DNA from: Streptomyces tendae
GTDB taxonomy: Bacteria > Actinomycetota > Actinomycetes > Streptomycetales > Streptomycetaceae
Direction of reading: 5' to 3'
Assembly: GCF_014650435.1 (NCBI RefSeq)
Contig: NZ_BMUY01000004.1
Location: forward strand, 124,001 to 188,000
Length of the DNA stretch: 64,000 nucleotides
Shown here: positions 24,116-32,906 of the stretch, one piece after another
Numbering within the stretch: position 1 is the first letter of the stretch
Layout of the letters: each line of letters begins with the position of its first letter
Program-made: the position numbers and the translations under genes
Notes under the pieces: model-generated
Database searches by the model: none
The model's input: only the letters and a program-made list of their open reading frames with translations
What the model was told of the DNA's origin: nothing

Positions 24116-25131
24116 CGCGACCACGTGCCGTCTTCGCCATGAACCCCCGGCTGGTCCGCGCCGTCTTCGACGAGGACGCCCTGGCGCGGCTGCGCCGCGC
24201 GGCCGACATCGACACCGAACTGGTCCTCGGCGAACTGGACTCCGCCCGCTCCCGCGACGCGCTGGCCGGTGCCGAGATCCTGGTCGCGGGCTGGGACGCG
24301 CCCGTCGTACGGGCCGAGCACCTGTCCCGCACCGAGCGGCTGCGGGCCGTGGTGTACGCCGGCGGGGTCGCCGCGACCTGCCTGGAGGACCCGGCCGCCT
24401 TCGCCGCCCGCGGCGTGGTCGCGGCCAACGCCCGCACCGCCAACTCGGGGCCGGTGGCGGAGTACACCCTCGCCATGATCCTGCTCGCCAACAAGCGCGT
24501 CCTCACCGAGGAGCGCCGCTACCGCGCCTCGCGGACCCGCCCCGACCACTTCGGCGCGTACGCCGGAGGTGGCAACTACCGGCAGACGGTGGGCATCGTC
24601 GGCGCCTCCACCGTGGGCCGCGCGCTGCTCGCCCTGTTGCGCCCCTTCGACCTGGACGTCCTCCTGTACGACCCCACGCTCACCGCTGAACAGGCTCGGG
24701 CCCTCGGCGCGCGCCTGGTGCCGCTCGACGAACTGATGGCGAGCAGCCGGGTGGTGTCCCTGCACCAGCCCCTGACTCCCGCGACCCGCGGCCAGATCGA
24801 CGCCGGGCGGCTGGCCCTGATGCCGGACGGGGCGACCCTCGTCAACACCGCCCGCGGCGGGGTGGTCGACCAGGAGGCCCTGATCGCGGAGTTGCGCACC
24901 GGCCGTATCGACGCGGTCCTCGACGTGACCGACCCGGAGCCGCCCGAGCCCGGCAGCGAGCTGTGGACGCTGGACAACGTCGTACTGACGCCGCACCTGG
25001 CAGGTTCGCTCGGCGGGGAGCTGCACCGCCTCGGTGACGCCGTCGTCGACGAGGTGGAGCGGTTCGCGGCGGGCCGGCCCTTCGCCCACCCGGAGGACCT
25101 CGCGGCCTCCCCACGTACGAGGGTGCGGTGA
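24112..25131 (+). CDS. D-2-hydroxyacid dehydrogenase
   Basis: A 339-residue NAD(P)-dependent dehydrogenase of the phosphoglycerate/hydroxyacid type. The catalytic arginine is in LVNTARGGVVDQEAL, the Glu in DVTDPEPPEPGS and the histidine in LTPHLAGSLGGE. The Rossmann segment reads TVGIVGASTVGRALL with Ala/Ser in the second and third loop positions. GTG 24112 overlaps the upstream stop, so it is translated with the dehydratase. It might oxidise lactate or reduce a 2-keto intermediate from the pathway; the sequence does not decide. It is the second such enzyme in the window. Confidence 0.85.
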   Translation: MTRPRAVFAMNPRLVRAVFDEDALARLRRAADIDTELVLGELDSARSRDALAGAEILVAGWDAPVVRAEHLSRTERLRAVVYAGGVAATCLEDPAAFAARGVVAANARTANSGPVAEYTLAMILLANKRVLTEERRYRASRTRPDHFGAYAGGGNYRQTVGIVGASTVGRALLALLRPFDLDVLLYDPTLTAEQARALGARLVPLDELMASSRVVSLHQPLTPATRGQIDAGRLALMPDGATLVNTARGGVVDQEALIAELRTGRIDAVLDVTDPEPPEPGSELWTLDNVVLTPHLAGSLGGELHRLGDAVVDEVERFAAGRPFAHPEDLAASPRTRVR

Positions 25132-26150
25132 GGCGGATGCGTACCCGTACCCTCACCCGCGGTCCGGAGCTTACCGAACTCGGCCTGGGCGCGGCCCAGT
25201 TGGGGAACCTGGCGCGGGAGACCAGCGACACGGACGCCCAGGGTGCCGTCGACGCGGCCTGGGACAGTGGCGTGCGCTACTTCGACACCGCCCCGCACTA
25301 CGGGCTCGGACTGTCGGAGCGCCGTCTCGGTGCCGCGCTCGCCCGGCGTCCGCGGGCCGAGTACACCGTGTCCACCAAGGTGGGCCGGCTGCTGGTGCCC
25401 AGCCCCGGGACCGCGCACCGGCAGGACGACGGCGGCTTCGCGGTGCCCGCCACCCACCGGCGCGACTGGGACTTCTCCCGGGACGGCATCCTGCGCTCCC
25501 TGGAGGGCAGCCTGACCCGGCTCGGGCTCGACCACGTGGACGTCGTCTACCTGCACGACCCCGACGACCACTGGCACGAGGCGTCCACCACTGGCGTCGA
25601 CACCCTCGTCGAACTGCGTGACCAGGGGGTGGTGAAGGCGGTGGGCGCGGGCATGAACCAGGCCGCGATGCTCGCCGAGTTCGTCCGCCGCTCGGACGTC
25701 GACGTGGTGATGGTGGCCGGGCGCCACACACTGCTCGACCAGTCCGCGCGGGACGAACTGCTGCCGCTCGCCCAGGAGCGCGGGGTCGGCGTCGTCGCCG
25801 CCGCCGTCTACAACTCCGGTCTGCTCGCCGCCGACCGCCCGCCGTCCGACGCGACCTACGACTACCTGCCCGCCTCCGGCGAGCTGATCGCGCGGGCCGG
25901 CGTGCTCGCCGACGTCTGCGAGCGCCACGGCGTCACGCTGCCCGAGGCCGCGGTCGCCTACCCGCTGCGGCACCCGGCGGTCGTGTCGGTGGTGCTGGGC
26001 GCCCGTGACGCGCGGCAGTCCCGGACCAACGCGGAGCGGCTCGCGGCCCGCGTGCCCGACGCGCTCTGGGCGGAGCTCGCGGACCTCGGCCTGGTCCCGG
26101 CGGCCCCCGGCACACCGTCCACGCCGTCCGACCCCGGGGAGCGGTCATGA
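25128..26150 (+). CDS. Aldo/keto reductase, probable L-fucose (aldose) 1-dehydrogenase
   Basis: A 340-residue AKR barrel. The catalytic tetrad is visible as Asp and Tyr in FDTAPHYGLGLSE, Lys in VSTKVGRLLV and His in VVYLHDPDDH. FDTAPHYGLGLSE is characteristic of D-threo-aldose/L-fucose dehydrogenases. It would oxidise the sugar at C1 to the lactone. GTG 25128 overlaps the previous stop (GTGA); an ATG at 25137 is a possible alternative. The lactonase gene follows with an ATGA overlap, which fits consecutive steps. Confidence 0.88.
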   Translation: MRRMRTRTLTRGPELTELGLGAAQLGNLARETSDTDAQGAVDAAWDSGVRYFDTAPHYGLGLSERRLGAALARRPRAEYTVSTKVGRLLVPSPGTAHRQDDGGFAVPATHRRDWDFSRDGILRSLEGSLTRLGLDHVDVVYLHDPDDHWHEASTTGVDTLVELRDQGVVKAVGAGMNQAAMLAEFVRRSDVDVVMVAGRHTLLDQSARDELLPLAQERGVGVVAAAVYNSGLLAADRPPSDATYDYLPASGELIARAGVLADVCERHGVTLPEAAVAYPLRHPAVVSVVLGARDARQSRTNAERLAARVPDALWAELADLGLVPAAPGTPSTPSDPGERS

Positions 26151-27031
26151 CCGTCGTCGACGCCCACCTGCACGTGTGGGACCCCGAGGTGGCCGCGTAC
26201 GACTGGCTGGGCCCCGCGATGTCACCCGTCGACCGCGCCATGCGGTTCCACGACGCCCGTCCGGGCCTGCGCACCGCCGGGGTCGACGCGGCCGTCCTCG
26301 TCCAGGCGGCCGACAACGACGCGGACACCGACCTGATGCTGGCGACCGCCGCCGCGCACCCGGAGGTCGTCGGTGTCGTCGCCTGGGCCCCGCTGGACGA
26401 CCCGGCACGGGCCAGGGCCCGTCTCACCGCGCTCCGCGGCGACCCGCACGTGGTGGGCGTACGCACCCTGCTCCACGAGCGGTCCGACCCGGACTGGATC
26501 CTCGGCCCCGACGCCGACGCGGGCCTCGCGCTGCTCGCCGAGGCCGGTCTCCCCTTCGACTACTCGACCTCCTCGCCCGCCGCGCTGCGCCACCTGCCCG
26601 AACTGGCCGGCCGCCATCCGGGCCTGCGCCTGGTCGTCGACCACCTCGGCAAGCCGCCGGTCGGCGGCGGCCGCGAGGACCGGACCGAGTGGCGCCGCCT
26701 GATCGCCGCCGCCGCGCTCCACCCCGGCGTGCACGCCAAGGTCTCCGGGCTCTACTCGGCCTCGGGCCCCCTCGACGCGTGGACCACCGCCGAGGTCCGG
26801 CCGTTCGTCGAGGACGCGCTGGAGCTGTTCGGACCCGAGCGGCTGATGTACGGCGGAGACTGGCCGATCTCCCTGCTGGCCGGGGGTTACGCGCGCACCT
26901 GGGAGTCCGTGTGCGAACTCCTCGCCCCGCTGGCCCCCGACGAGCGCGCCGCCGTGCTCGGCGGCACCGCCGCCCGCTTCTACCGCCTCGACCCCGCCCT
27001 GCTGGACACCGCGCACCGCGCGGCCGTGTGA
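26147..27031 (+). CDS. Amidohydrolase-family sugar lactonase (L-fuconolactonase type)
   Basis: A 294-residue TIM-barrel hydrolase of the amidohydrolase-2 family (COG3618-like). It opens with the HxH motif VDAHLHVWDPE, carries VVDHLGKPPV mid-way and ends with the conserved LMYGGDWPISLL. This branch includes L-fuconolactone and related sugar lactone hydrolases. It overlaps the aldose dehydrogenase stop by four bases and would open the lactone made by that enzyme. Lactone specificity is inferred from the neighbours. Confidence 0.88.
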   Translation: MTVVDAHLHVWDPEVAAYDWLGPAMSPVDRAMRFHDARPGLRTAGVDAAVLVQAADNDADTDLMLATAAAHPEVVGVVAWAPLDDPARARARLTALRGDPHVVGVRTLLHERSDPDWILGPDADAGLALLAEAGLPFDYSTSSPAALRHLPELAGRHPGLRLVVDHLGKPPVGGGREDRTEWRRLIAAAALHPGVHAKVSGLYSASGPLDAWTTAEVRPFVEDALELFGPERLMYGGDWPISLLAGGYARTWESVCELLAPLAPDERAAVLGGTAARFYRLDPALLDTAHRAAV

Positions 27032-27057
27032 TCCGCTCCGGAAGGAACGCCAACGCC

Positions 27058-28503
27058 ATGGAACACCACACCACGACGCCGGACACGGCCGCGCTGGCCG
27101 GCTGGCTGCACAGCTGGGTGACGGACGAAGGGGCGATCAACGGCTTCCACAACCACAGCGTGTGGGGCACCAACCCGGCCACCTTCCTGGACTTCACCAG
27201 CGGACACACCACGTTCGCCGGTCCGGCCGTCGGCGCCTGGGCCCAGGCCCTGGCGGCACGGCCGGACGAGCGTGGCCTCGCCCTGCTGCGCCGGCTGCTG
27301 CGATACCAGTGCTCCGAGGTGCAGCCCGACGGACAGTACGCGCACCTCGGCTTCCAGGTCGGCGAGTCGGCGACCAGCGGCCTCATCCACAACGCCGTCG
27401 GCAGCCTCGGCATGCTGCTGGCCGTGCGCCACGCCGGTCACCTGCTGCCGGCCGACGAGGTGGCCGCCGTACTGGCCGCGGTGCGACGCAACCTGGACGC
27501 CTGCGAGGTCTACGGCGGCGGACGCCCCGGCGAGGACGGCACCTGCAACCAGGAGTACGCCCGGGTCTGGGTCAAGCAGCTCTACACGGAGCTGAGCGAC
27601 GACAAGACGTACGCCGACGAGATCCCCGAGGACCTGTCGGAGCTGGTCCGGCTCTTCCACCACCGGGGAGTGCCCGACACGGACAGCGCCGGAACGTTCC
27701 GCACCGTGCGCGACCGCACCGAGGGCGGCATCCTGGAGCCCGCCGAGTACTACGGGCTCATGATCGTGCCGCTGGTGCTCGGGTACCGCGCCCAGGGCGA
27801 TCCGGAACTGCTCGACGAGGCACGGCGGTTGTGCCGGCACGTGGCCAGGTCGGCCTGGACGGACGAGACCGGCGCCACCCGCTACCACCGCTACTGGTAC
27901 GTACGGGGCGAGCGCGCGCTGAAGACGGACACGCCGATGCTGATCGCGGGCATGGGCCTGACCCTGTACGGCATCCACGAGGTGCTGGCGGAGGGGCCGG
28001 ACCCCGAGTTGACGGCGTTCACCGATGCCTGCCTCGCCACCTACGCCCGCTACCAGACACCGGCCGGCTACTTCGCCTCCGCGAGCGGCTGGCACAACGA
28101 GGCCGACATCGCGCCCAGCACCGCCTGGCACGCGCACGACCTGCTGTTCCTGATGGCCCGCCACAGCCCGGACGAGGACTTCTGGGACCGGGTGACCGGG
28201 CCGCGCGAACGGCAGTCGGTGCTGGTCAGCGATCGCGCGCACTGGGCCGAGTCCGGGGTCCACTGGTCCGTGCGCAGTCCGCTGACCGCGGGCGACCTGC
28301 ATCTGTACGGCCGCAAGGACCGAGCGGTCTTCGCCCGGGAGTTCTTCGCCTGGACGGACCGCGAGCCGCTCCCGGAGGAGCTGCGCTACCCGGACGTCCC
28401 CGAGTTCTTCGTCGCCGACGACGGCATCTACCGCGTCGACCGCGGCGAGGCCCCCACCGACATCACGGCCCTGGGCCCCCTGCCCTACCGGGGGCGGCTG
28501 TGA
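27058..28503 (+). CDS. Cytoplasmic alpha/alpha-toroid-like protein of unknown function
   Basis: A 481-residue protein without signal peptide or membrane segments. It is helical with regularly spaced aromatic-rich segments (LLRRLLRYQCSE; YARVWVKQLYTELSDDK; GYFASASGWHNEADIAP), which is reminiscent of alpha/alpha-barrel glycosidases or unsaturated-uronyl hydrolases, but no family signature is recognised. ATG 27058 has GGAAGGA upstream. It lies between the lactonase and the ABC transporter genes, so it may process an imported oligosaccharide. This is inference from context and fold impression only. Confidence 0.7.
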   Translation: MEHHTTTPDTAALAGWLHSWVTDEGAINGFHNHSVWGTNPATFLDFTSGHTTFAGPAVGAWAQALAARPDERGLALLRRLLRYQCSEVQPDGQYAHLGFQVGESATSGLIHNAVGSLGMLLAVRHAGHLLPADEVAAVLAAVRRNLDACEVYGGGRPGEDGTCNQEYARVWVKQLYTELSDDKTYADEIPEDLSELVRLFHHRGVPDTDSAGTFRTVRDRTEGGILEPAEYYGLMIVPLVLGYRAQGDPELLDEARRLCRHVARSAWTDETGATRYHRYWYVRGERALKTDTPMLIAGMGLTLYGIHEVLAEGPDPELTAFTDACLATYARYQTPAGYFASASGWHNEADIAPSTAWHAHDLLFLMARHSPDEDFWDRVTGPRERQSVLVSDRAHWAESGVHWSVRSPLTAGDLHLYGRKDRAVFAREFFAWTDREPLPEELRYPDVPEFFVADDGIYRVDRGEAPTDITALGPLPYRGRL

Positions 28504-28547
28504 CCACCGAACGACACCGCCGGCTTTCCCCACCGAGGAAAAGAGAG

Positions 28548-29822
28548 ATGACAATGACGTCAGCCAGAAGAGGGAGCAAGGCGCGCGGTGCCGCGCTTGC
28601 CGCCGTGGTTCCGCTGTTTCTCGTCGCGGCCTGCTCGTCGGGCTCCGGCTCGGCGGGGGGCGAGGACGGCGAGATCCGGATGATGGTGAATCTGACCGAC
28701 AACCTCAACCAGGCGTACTGGGAGAAGCTGGTCAAGCCGTTCGAGGACGAGACCGGTCTGAAGGTGAAGATAGAGGGCCCGACCGGCAAGTCGGTCGCCG
28801 AGTCCTTCCCGCAGCAGCTGGCCGCCGGCACCGCGCCCGACGTCATCCAGTCGATCTTCCCGGACGACGACACGGCGCCCGAACTGATCGACCTGAGCGG
28901 CGAGGCCTGGGCCAAGAGCACGCCGATGTTCGACGAGTACGCCATGGGCGAGGCCCACTACGCGGTCGGCGTCGGCACCCAGACGCAGTCGCTGGTCTAC
29001 TACAACAAGACCGCCTTCGAGAAGGCCGGGATCAGCGAGCCGCCCACCACCTGGGACGAGCTGACCAAGGACCTCGGCGACCTGAAGAAGGCCGGGTACA
29101 CGCCGATGCAGACGGCCGGCGACTTCCAGACCGGCCTCCAGCTCCAGCAGATCTACCACCCCACGCTGAACCAGCTGCACCCCGAGTGGCAGACCGCGGT
29201 CTCCGACGAGAAGCTCTCGGTCGGCGACGCCTACGAGCCCGCCTTCCATCTGTACGCCGACTGGATCAAGGCGGGGTACATCAACAAGAGCGACGTCGGG
29301 CTCAGCCCCTCCCAGGCGGACGGCAACTTCACCGCGGGCAAGGTGGGCCTCTACACCAACGGCAGCTGGTTCGCCGCGACCCTGAACAAGGCCGGCGACC
29401 TGCCCTTCGAGGTGGGCGTGTTCTCCCCGCCGGCCGCGGACGGAAAGGAGTACCCGGGGCCGCAGGGCGCCACCATGGCCAACCCCTACATGATCCGCAA
29501 GGGCATCGGCGACGAGGACGGCGCCAAGCAGCTGGTGGAGTACCTGGTCACCGACGCCAAGGCCGTCGAGGCGCAGCTGGGTTCGGACGGGGTGTTCCGC
29601 AAGGGCTCCCAGCGCGAGCAGTCCGAGGTCGACGCGCAGATCCAGGGCGTCCTCGACGCCGCTCCCGCACTGGTCGCCGTCGGCGAGGGCCAGGGCAACG
29701 TGCGGCTGCCCGTCACCGGATTCAACCCGAAGTTCACCGAGGTCGCGCAGAGCCTGTACACCGGCGCGGGCCCGGCGGACGCCGCCAAGAGCATCGACCA
29801 GTGGGTCGACGAGAACCGCTGA
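28548..29822 (+). CDS. ABC transporter sugar-binding lipoprotein
   Basis: A 424-residue solute-binding protein of the carbohydrate family 1. The leader ends in a lipobox, LVAACSS, so it is anchored to the outer face of the membrane. Features include VYYNKTAFEKAGISEPPTTW, the family's hinge region, and ANPYMIRKGIGDEDGAKQLV near the end. ATG 28548 is preceded by GAGGAAA. It starts the transporter unit of the deoxy-sugar operon and probably binds the mono- or oligosaccharide released by the secreted enzymes. Confidence 0.92.
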   Translation: MTMTSARRGSKARGAALAAVVPLFLVAACSSGSGSAGGEDGEIRMMVNLTDNLNQAYWEKLVKPFEDETGLKVKIEGPTGKSVAESFPQQLAAGTAPDVIQSIFPDDDTAPELIDLSGEAWAKSTPMFDEYAMGEAHYAVGVGTQTQSLVYYNKTAFEKAGISEPPTTWDELTKDLGDLKKAGYTPMQTAGDFQTGLQLQQIYHPTLNQLHPEWQTAVSDEKLSVGDAYEPAFHLYADWIKAGYINKSDVGLSPSQADGNFTAGKVGLYTNGSWFAATLNKAGDLPFEVGVFSPPAADGKEYPGPQGATMANPYMIRKGIGDEDGAKQLVEYLVTDAKAVEAQLGSDGVFRKGSQREQSEVDAQIQGVLDAAPALVAVGEGQGNVRLPVTGFNPKFTEVAQSLYTGAGPADAAKSIDQWVDENR

Positions 29823-29825
29823 CCC

Positions 29826-30737
29826 ATGGAACGGACAGCTGCTTCGAAGCCGCGGGGATGGCGCGACCTGGGCGCCCGCGTCAGCATGGTCGTCCCCGCG
29901 GTGCTCATCTACGCCGCCCTGCTGGTCGTACCGGTGATCTACGCGTTCTACTACAGCTTCACCGAGTACAACGGATTCCCGCACCGCGTCCCCGAGTTCG
30001 TCGGCCTGGACAACTACCGGTCCATATTCGAGTCCGACGACATGACCGGGACCATGGTGGTCACCGCGGTGGTGGCCGTGGTGGGCGCGGTCGCGGTCAA
30101 CCTGGCCGCGCTGGGCCTCGCGCTGCTGCTGCAGCGCACCAACCGGTTCAACACCTTCGGCCGGGTCGTCATGTTCTATCCGCACGTGCTCAGCGCGCTG
30201 GTCGTGGGCTTCCTGTGGCAGGCCATCCTCGGCCCGCAGGGCGTGGTCAACACCATGCTGGAGAAGGTCGGCACCGACAGCCTGCCCTTCCTCAGCGACC
30301 CCGACTGGGCCCTGTGGTCGATGATCCTCGTCATCGTCTGGTCGCTCTTCGGCGTCCAGCTGATCCTCTACCTGGCGGGCCTGCAGGCGGTGCCGGCGGA
30401 TCTGCTGGAGGCGGCCAGGATCGACGGTGCGAACAGGTGGCAGACATTCCGTGCCGTCACCTGGCCCTCGCTCGCGTCCACCGTGACGGTCGCCGTCATC
30501 ACCTCCGGCATCTCCCTGCTGAAGACGTACGACGTGGTGGTGTCCCTGACCGGCGGCGGCCCGGCGGGATCCACCAAGACCCTCGCCTACTCGATCCTCG
30601 CCGTCTCCTTCCCGCAACGGGACATCGGTGTCGCCTCGGCCCAGGCCGTGCTGCTGATCGTCGCCGCCGCGGTCCTGGCCATCACGGTCCTCGTGCTGCG
30701 CAGGCGCGCCGAGGACGACGCGGAGTCCATCGGATGA
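29826..30737 (+). CDS. ABC sugar transporter permease (MalF/UgpA type)
   Basis: A 303-residue membrane protein with six predicted helices. The cytoplasmic EAA loop is seen as LLEAARIDGANRWQTFRAVTWP, the contact site for the ATPase. It follows the binding protein by three bases and overlaps the second permease by four (ATGA). The ATPase is missing from this operon and is probably shared (MsiK-type), as is usual in Streptomyces. Confidence 0.92.
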   Translation: MERTAASKPRGWRDLGARVSMVVPAVLIYAALLVVPVIYAFYYSFTEYNGFPHRVPEFVGLDNYRSIFESDDMTGTMVVTAVVAVVGAVAVNLAALGLALLLQRTNRFNTFGRVVMFYPHVLSALVVGFLWQAILGPQGVVNTMLEKVGTDSLPFLSDPDWALWSMILVIVWSLFGVQLILYLAGLQAVPADLLEAARIDGANRWQTFRAVTWPSLASTVTVAVITSGISLLKTYDVVVSLTGGGPAGSTKTLAYSILAVSFPQRDIGVASAQAVLLIVAAAVLAITVLVLRRRAEDDAESIG

Positions 30738-31576
30738 AGAAAACACTCACCTCGGCCGCCACCGTCCGGGTCGCGTTCATCTCCCTGGTGTCCCTCGGCA
30801 TGCTCGTGCCGATGTACCTCCTGGTGGTCAACGCCTTCAAGAGCCAGCAGGAGATCCTCGCCAACCCGTTCTCCCCGGGCTTCGGCTCGGCGACCTTCCA
30901 GTACCTCGCGGACGCCTGGAACAACCCCGACTTCAGCATCCTGAAGGGCTACGGCGTCACCATCGCACTGGTGCTCTGCGTGAACGCCCTCGCCATGGCG
31001 GTGTGCGCGCCCGCGGCGTACGTCCTGGCCCGCACGCCGAAGCTGCTCTCGCGGCTGCTGCTGTTCTTCTTCATCGCGGGCATGTTCATCCCCACCCAGG
31101 TGATCCTGGTGCCGGTCATCTTCGTGCTGCGCACGATCGGGCTGATGGGGACGATGCCGGGGCTCATCCTGTTCATGACGGCCACCACCATCCCGTTCAC
31201 GCTGTTCGTGTTCTTCGGCTACATCCGGGTGCTGCCCAGGTCGCTGGACGAGGCGGCGGCCATCGACGGGGCCGGAAGGTACTACACGCTGTGGCGGATC
31301 ATCCTGCCGCTGATGCGGCCGATCATCGCCACGGTCTTCATCCTCAACTCGCTCAGCGTCTGGAACGACTTCGCGAGCCCGCAGATGATCCTCGGTCCCG
31401 GCAGCGGCGTCTACACCGTCACCACGGGTGTGTACGCGGCCGTCGGCCAGTACTCCACGGACTACACCAAGGTGTTCCCGACCCTGCTGCTCGCCGTGAT
31501 CCCGATCCTGGTGATCTTCATCGTGATGCAGCGGCACATCATGAGCGGCCTGGCGGCGGGGGCCGTCAAGGGCTGA
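30734..31576 (+). CDS. ABC sugar transporter permease (MalG/UgpE type)
   Basis: A 280-residue membrane protein with six helices and the EAA loop LDEAAAIDGAGRYYTLWRIILP, typical of the MalG-side permease. ATG 30734 overlaps the stop of the first permease. It forms the channel heterodimer with that protein. After it, about 100 bases precede the mutarotase gene, with no clear terminator, so transcription probably continues. Confidence 0.92.
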   Translation: MKKTLTSAATVRVAFISLVSLGMLVPMYLLVVNAFKSQQEILANPFSPGFGSATFQYLADAWNNPDFSILKGYGVTIALVLCVNALAMAVCAPAAYVLARTPKLLSRLLLFFFIAGMFIPTQVILVPVIFVLRTIGLMGTMPGLILFMTATTIPFTLFVFFGYIRVLPRSLDEAAAIDGAGRYYTLWRIILPLMRPIIATVFILNSLSVWNDFASPQMILGPGSGVYTVTTGVYAAVGQYSTDYTKVFPTLLLAVIPILVIFIVMQRHIMSGLAAGAVKG

Positions 31577-31673
31577 CCGCCGGCGGGGGCGGCCAGGGGC
31601 TGACCGGCCCCGGCCGCCCCGCGCGGGCCCGCCGTACCGAGAAGTGACCCGTTCCGCGAAGGAGTGACCAGCC

Positions 31674-32006
31674 ATGCCCGCACCCCGCAGGGTCGCGTCC
31701 GTGATCCGGCTGCGCCCCGAACACGCCGAGACGTACCGGATGTTGCACCGCGCCGTGCCGCAGCCGGTGCTGGACACGCTCTCGCGCGCCCATGTCACCA
31801 ACTACTCCATCTTCCTGCGCGAGGACACGCTCTTCGCCTACTACGAGTACACCGGCGAGGACTACGACGCCGACATGGCCGCCATCGCCGACGACCCGCA
31901 GACCCGGCGCTGGTGGACCCTCACCGACCCCTGCCAGCAGCCCCTGGACTCGGCGCGGCCCGGGGAGCGGTGGGTGACCGGCGAGGAACTCTTCCACCTG
32001 GACTGA
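31674..32006 (+). CDS. L-rhamnose/L-fucose mutarotase (YiiL/DUF718 family)
   Basis: A 110-residue protein of the ferredoxin-like mutarotase family. Motifs include RLRPEHAETYRMLHRAVPQP, YSIFLREDTLFAYYEY and the C-terminal RRWWTLTDPCQQPL with its paired tryptophans. It interconverts the anomers of a 6-deoxy-L-sugar, so that the aldose dehydrogenase receives its preferred form. RBS GAAGGAG is upstream. Its presence supports L-rhamnose or L-fucose as the substrate of this operon. Confidence 0.9.
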   Translation: MPAPRRVASVIRLRPEHAETYRMLHRAVPQPVLDTLSRAHVTNYSIFLREDTLFAYYEYTGEDYDADMAAIADDPQTRRWWTLTDPCQQPLDSARPGERWVTGEELFHLD

Positions 32007-32034
32007 CCACCACCCCATGCGAAGGAACACCGTC

Positions 32035-32826
32035 ATGCCGCACACCCCCTCTCCCCGGTCCCCCGAACTCGACGGTCTCGCGGCCGTCGTCACGGGCGGC
32101 GCCTCGGGGATCGGGCTCGCCACCGCCCTGCTCCTGGCCCACCGCGGCGCCCGGGTCGCCGTCCTCGACCTCGCACCGGACGCCCTGCCCGCCACCGGCT
32201 CCGAGGCCCTGTTCCCGATCCGGTGCGACGTCACCGACGACGCCTCGGTCCGGGCCGGTGTCGCTCGGGCGGTGGACCGGCTGGGCGGCCTGGACATCCT
32301 GGTGAACAACGCGGGCATCGGCGCGCAGGGGACCGTCGCGGACAACGACGACGCCGAGTGGCGGCACGTCCTGGACGTCAACGTCCTCGGCATCGTGCGG
32401 ACCACCCGGGCCGCCCTGCCCCACCTGCGTGCCTCCCGGCACGCGGCGGTGGTCAACACCTGCTCGGTGGCGGCGACCGCGGGGCTGCCCCAGCGGGCGC
32501 TGTACAGCGCGAGCAAGGGCGCCGTGCAGTCCTTGACCCTCGCCATGGCCGCCGACCACATCCGTGAGGGCATCCGGGTCAACTGCGTCAATCCCGGGAC
32601 GGCGGACACCCCGTGGATAGACCGGCTGCTGTCGAGCGCGGACGACCCGGCCGCCGAGCGCACCGCGCTCAACGCCCGCCAGCCGACCGGCCGTCTGGTG
32701 AGCGCCGAGGAGGTCGCCGCGGCGGTCGTCTACCTGGCGTCGCCGGCGGCGGCGTCCGTCACGGGCACGGCCCTCGCCGTGGACGGCGGCATGCAGGGTC
32801 TGCGGCTGCGGCCCGAGGGCGGCTGA
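32035..32826 (+). CDS. SDR dehydrogenase, probable 2-keto-3-deoxy-L-fuconate/rhamnonate dehydrogenase
   Basis: A 263-residue short-chain dehydrogenase. The cofactor motif is VVTGGASGIGLATAL, the NNAG motif is present (VNNAGIGAQG), and the catalytic residues are in NTCSVAATAG and LYSASKGAVQ. ATG 32035 fits the GAAGGA site at 32021; an earlier ATG at 32017 lacks one. In the oxidative deoxy-sugar pathway this enzyme oxidises the C4 hydroxyl of the 2-keto-3-deoxy acid to give the diketo acid that the FAH-type protein cleaves. That assignment follows from the gene set. Confidence 0.87.
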   Translation: MPHTPSPRSPELDGLAAVVTGGASGIGLATALLLAHRGARVAVLDLAPDALPATGSEALFPIRCDVTDDASVRAGVARAVDRLGGLDILVNNAGIGAQGTVADNDDAEWRHVLDVNVLGIVRTTRAALPHLRASRHAAVVNTCSVAATAGLPQRALYSASKGAVQSLTLAMAADHIREGIRVNCVNPGTADTPWIDRLLSSADDPAAERTALNARQPTGRLVSAEEVAAAVVYLASPAAASVTGTALAVDGGMQGLRLRPEGG

Positions 32827-32906
32827 CCGAGCCGGCGCGCGACACCCTGCTCCGCGCGTCGCACCACCCACGTCAGTCACATGAGAACCGACGAAAGGGC
32901 ACCCCC

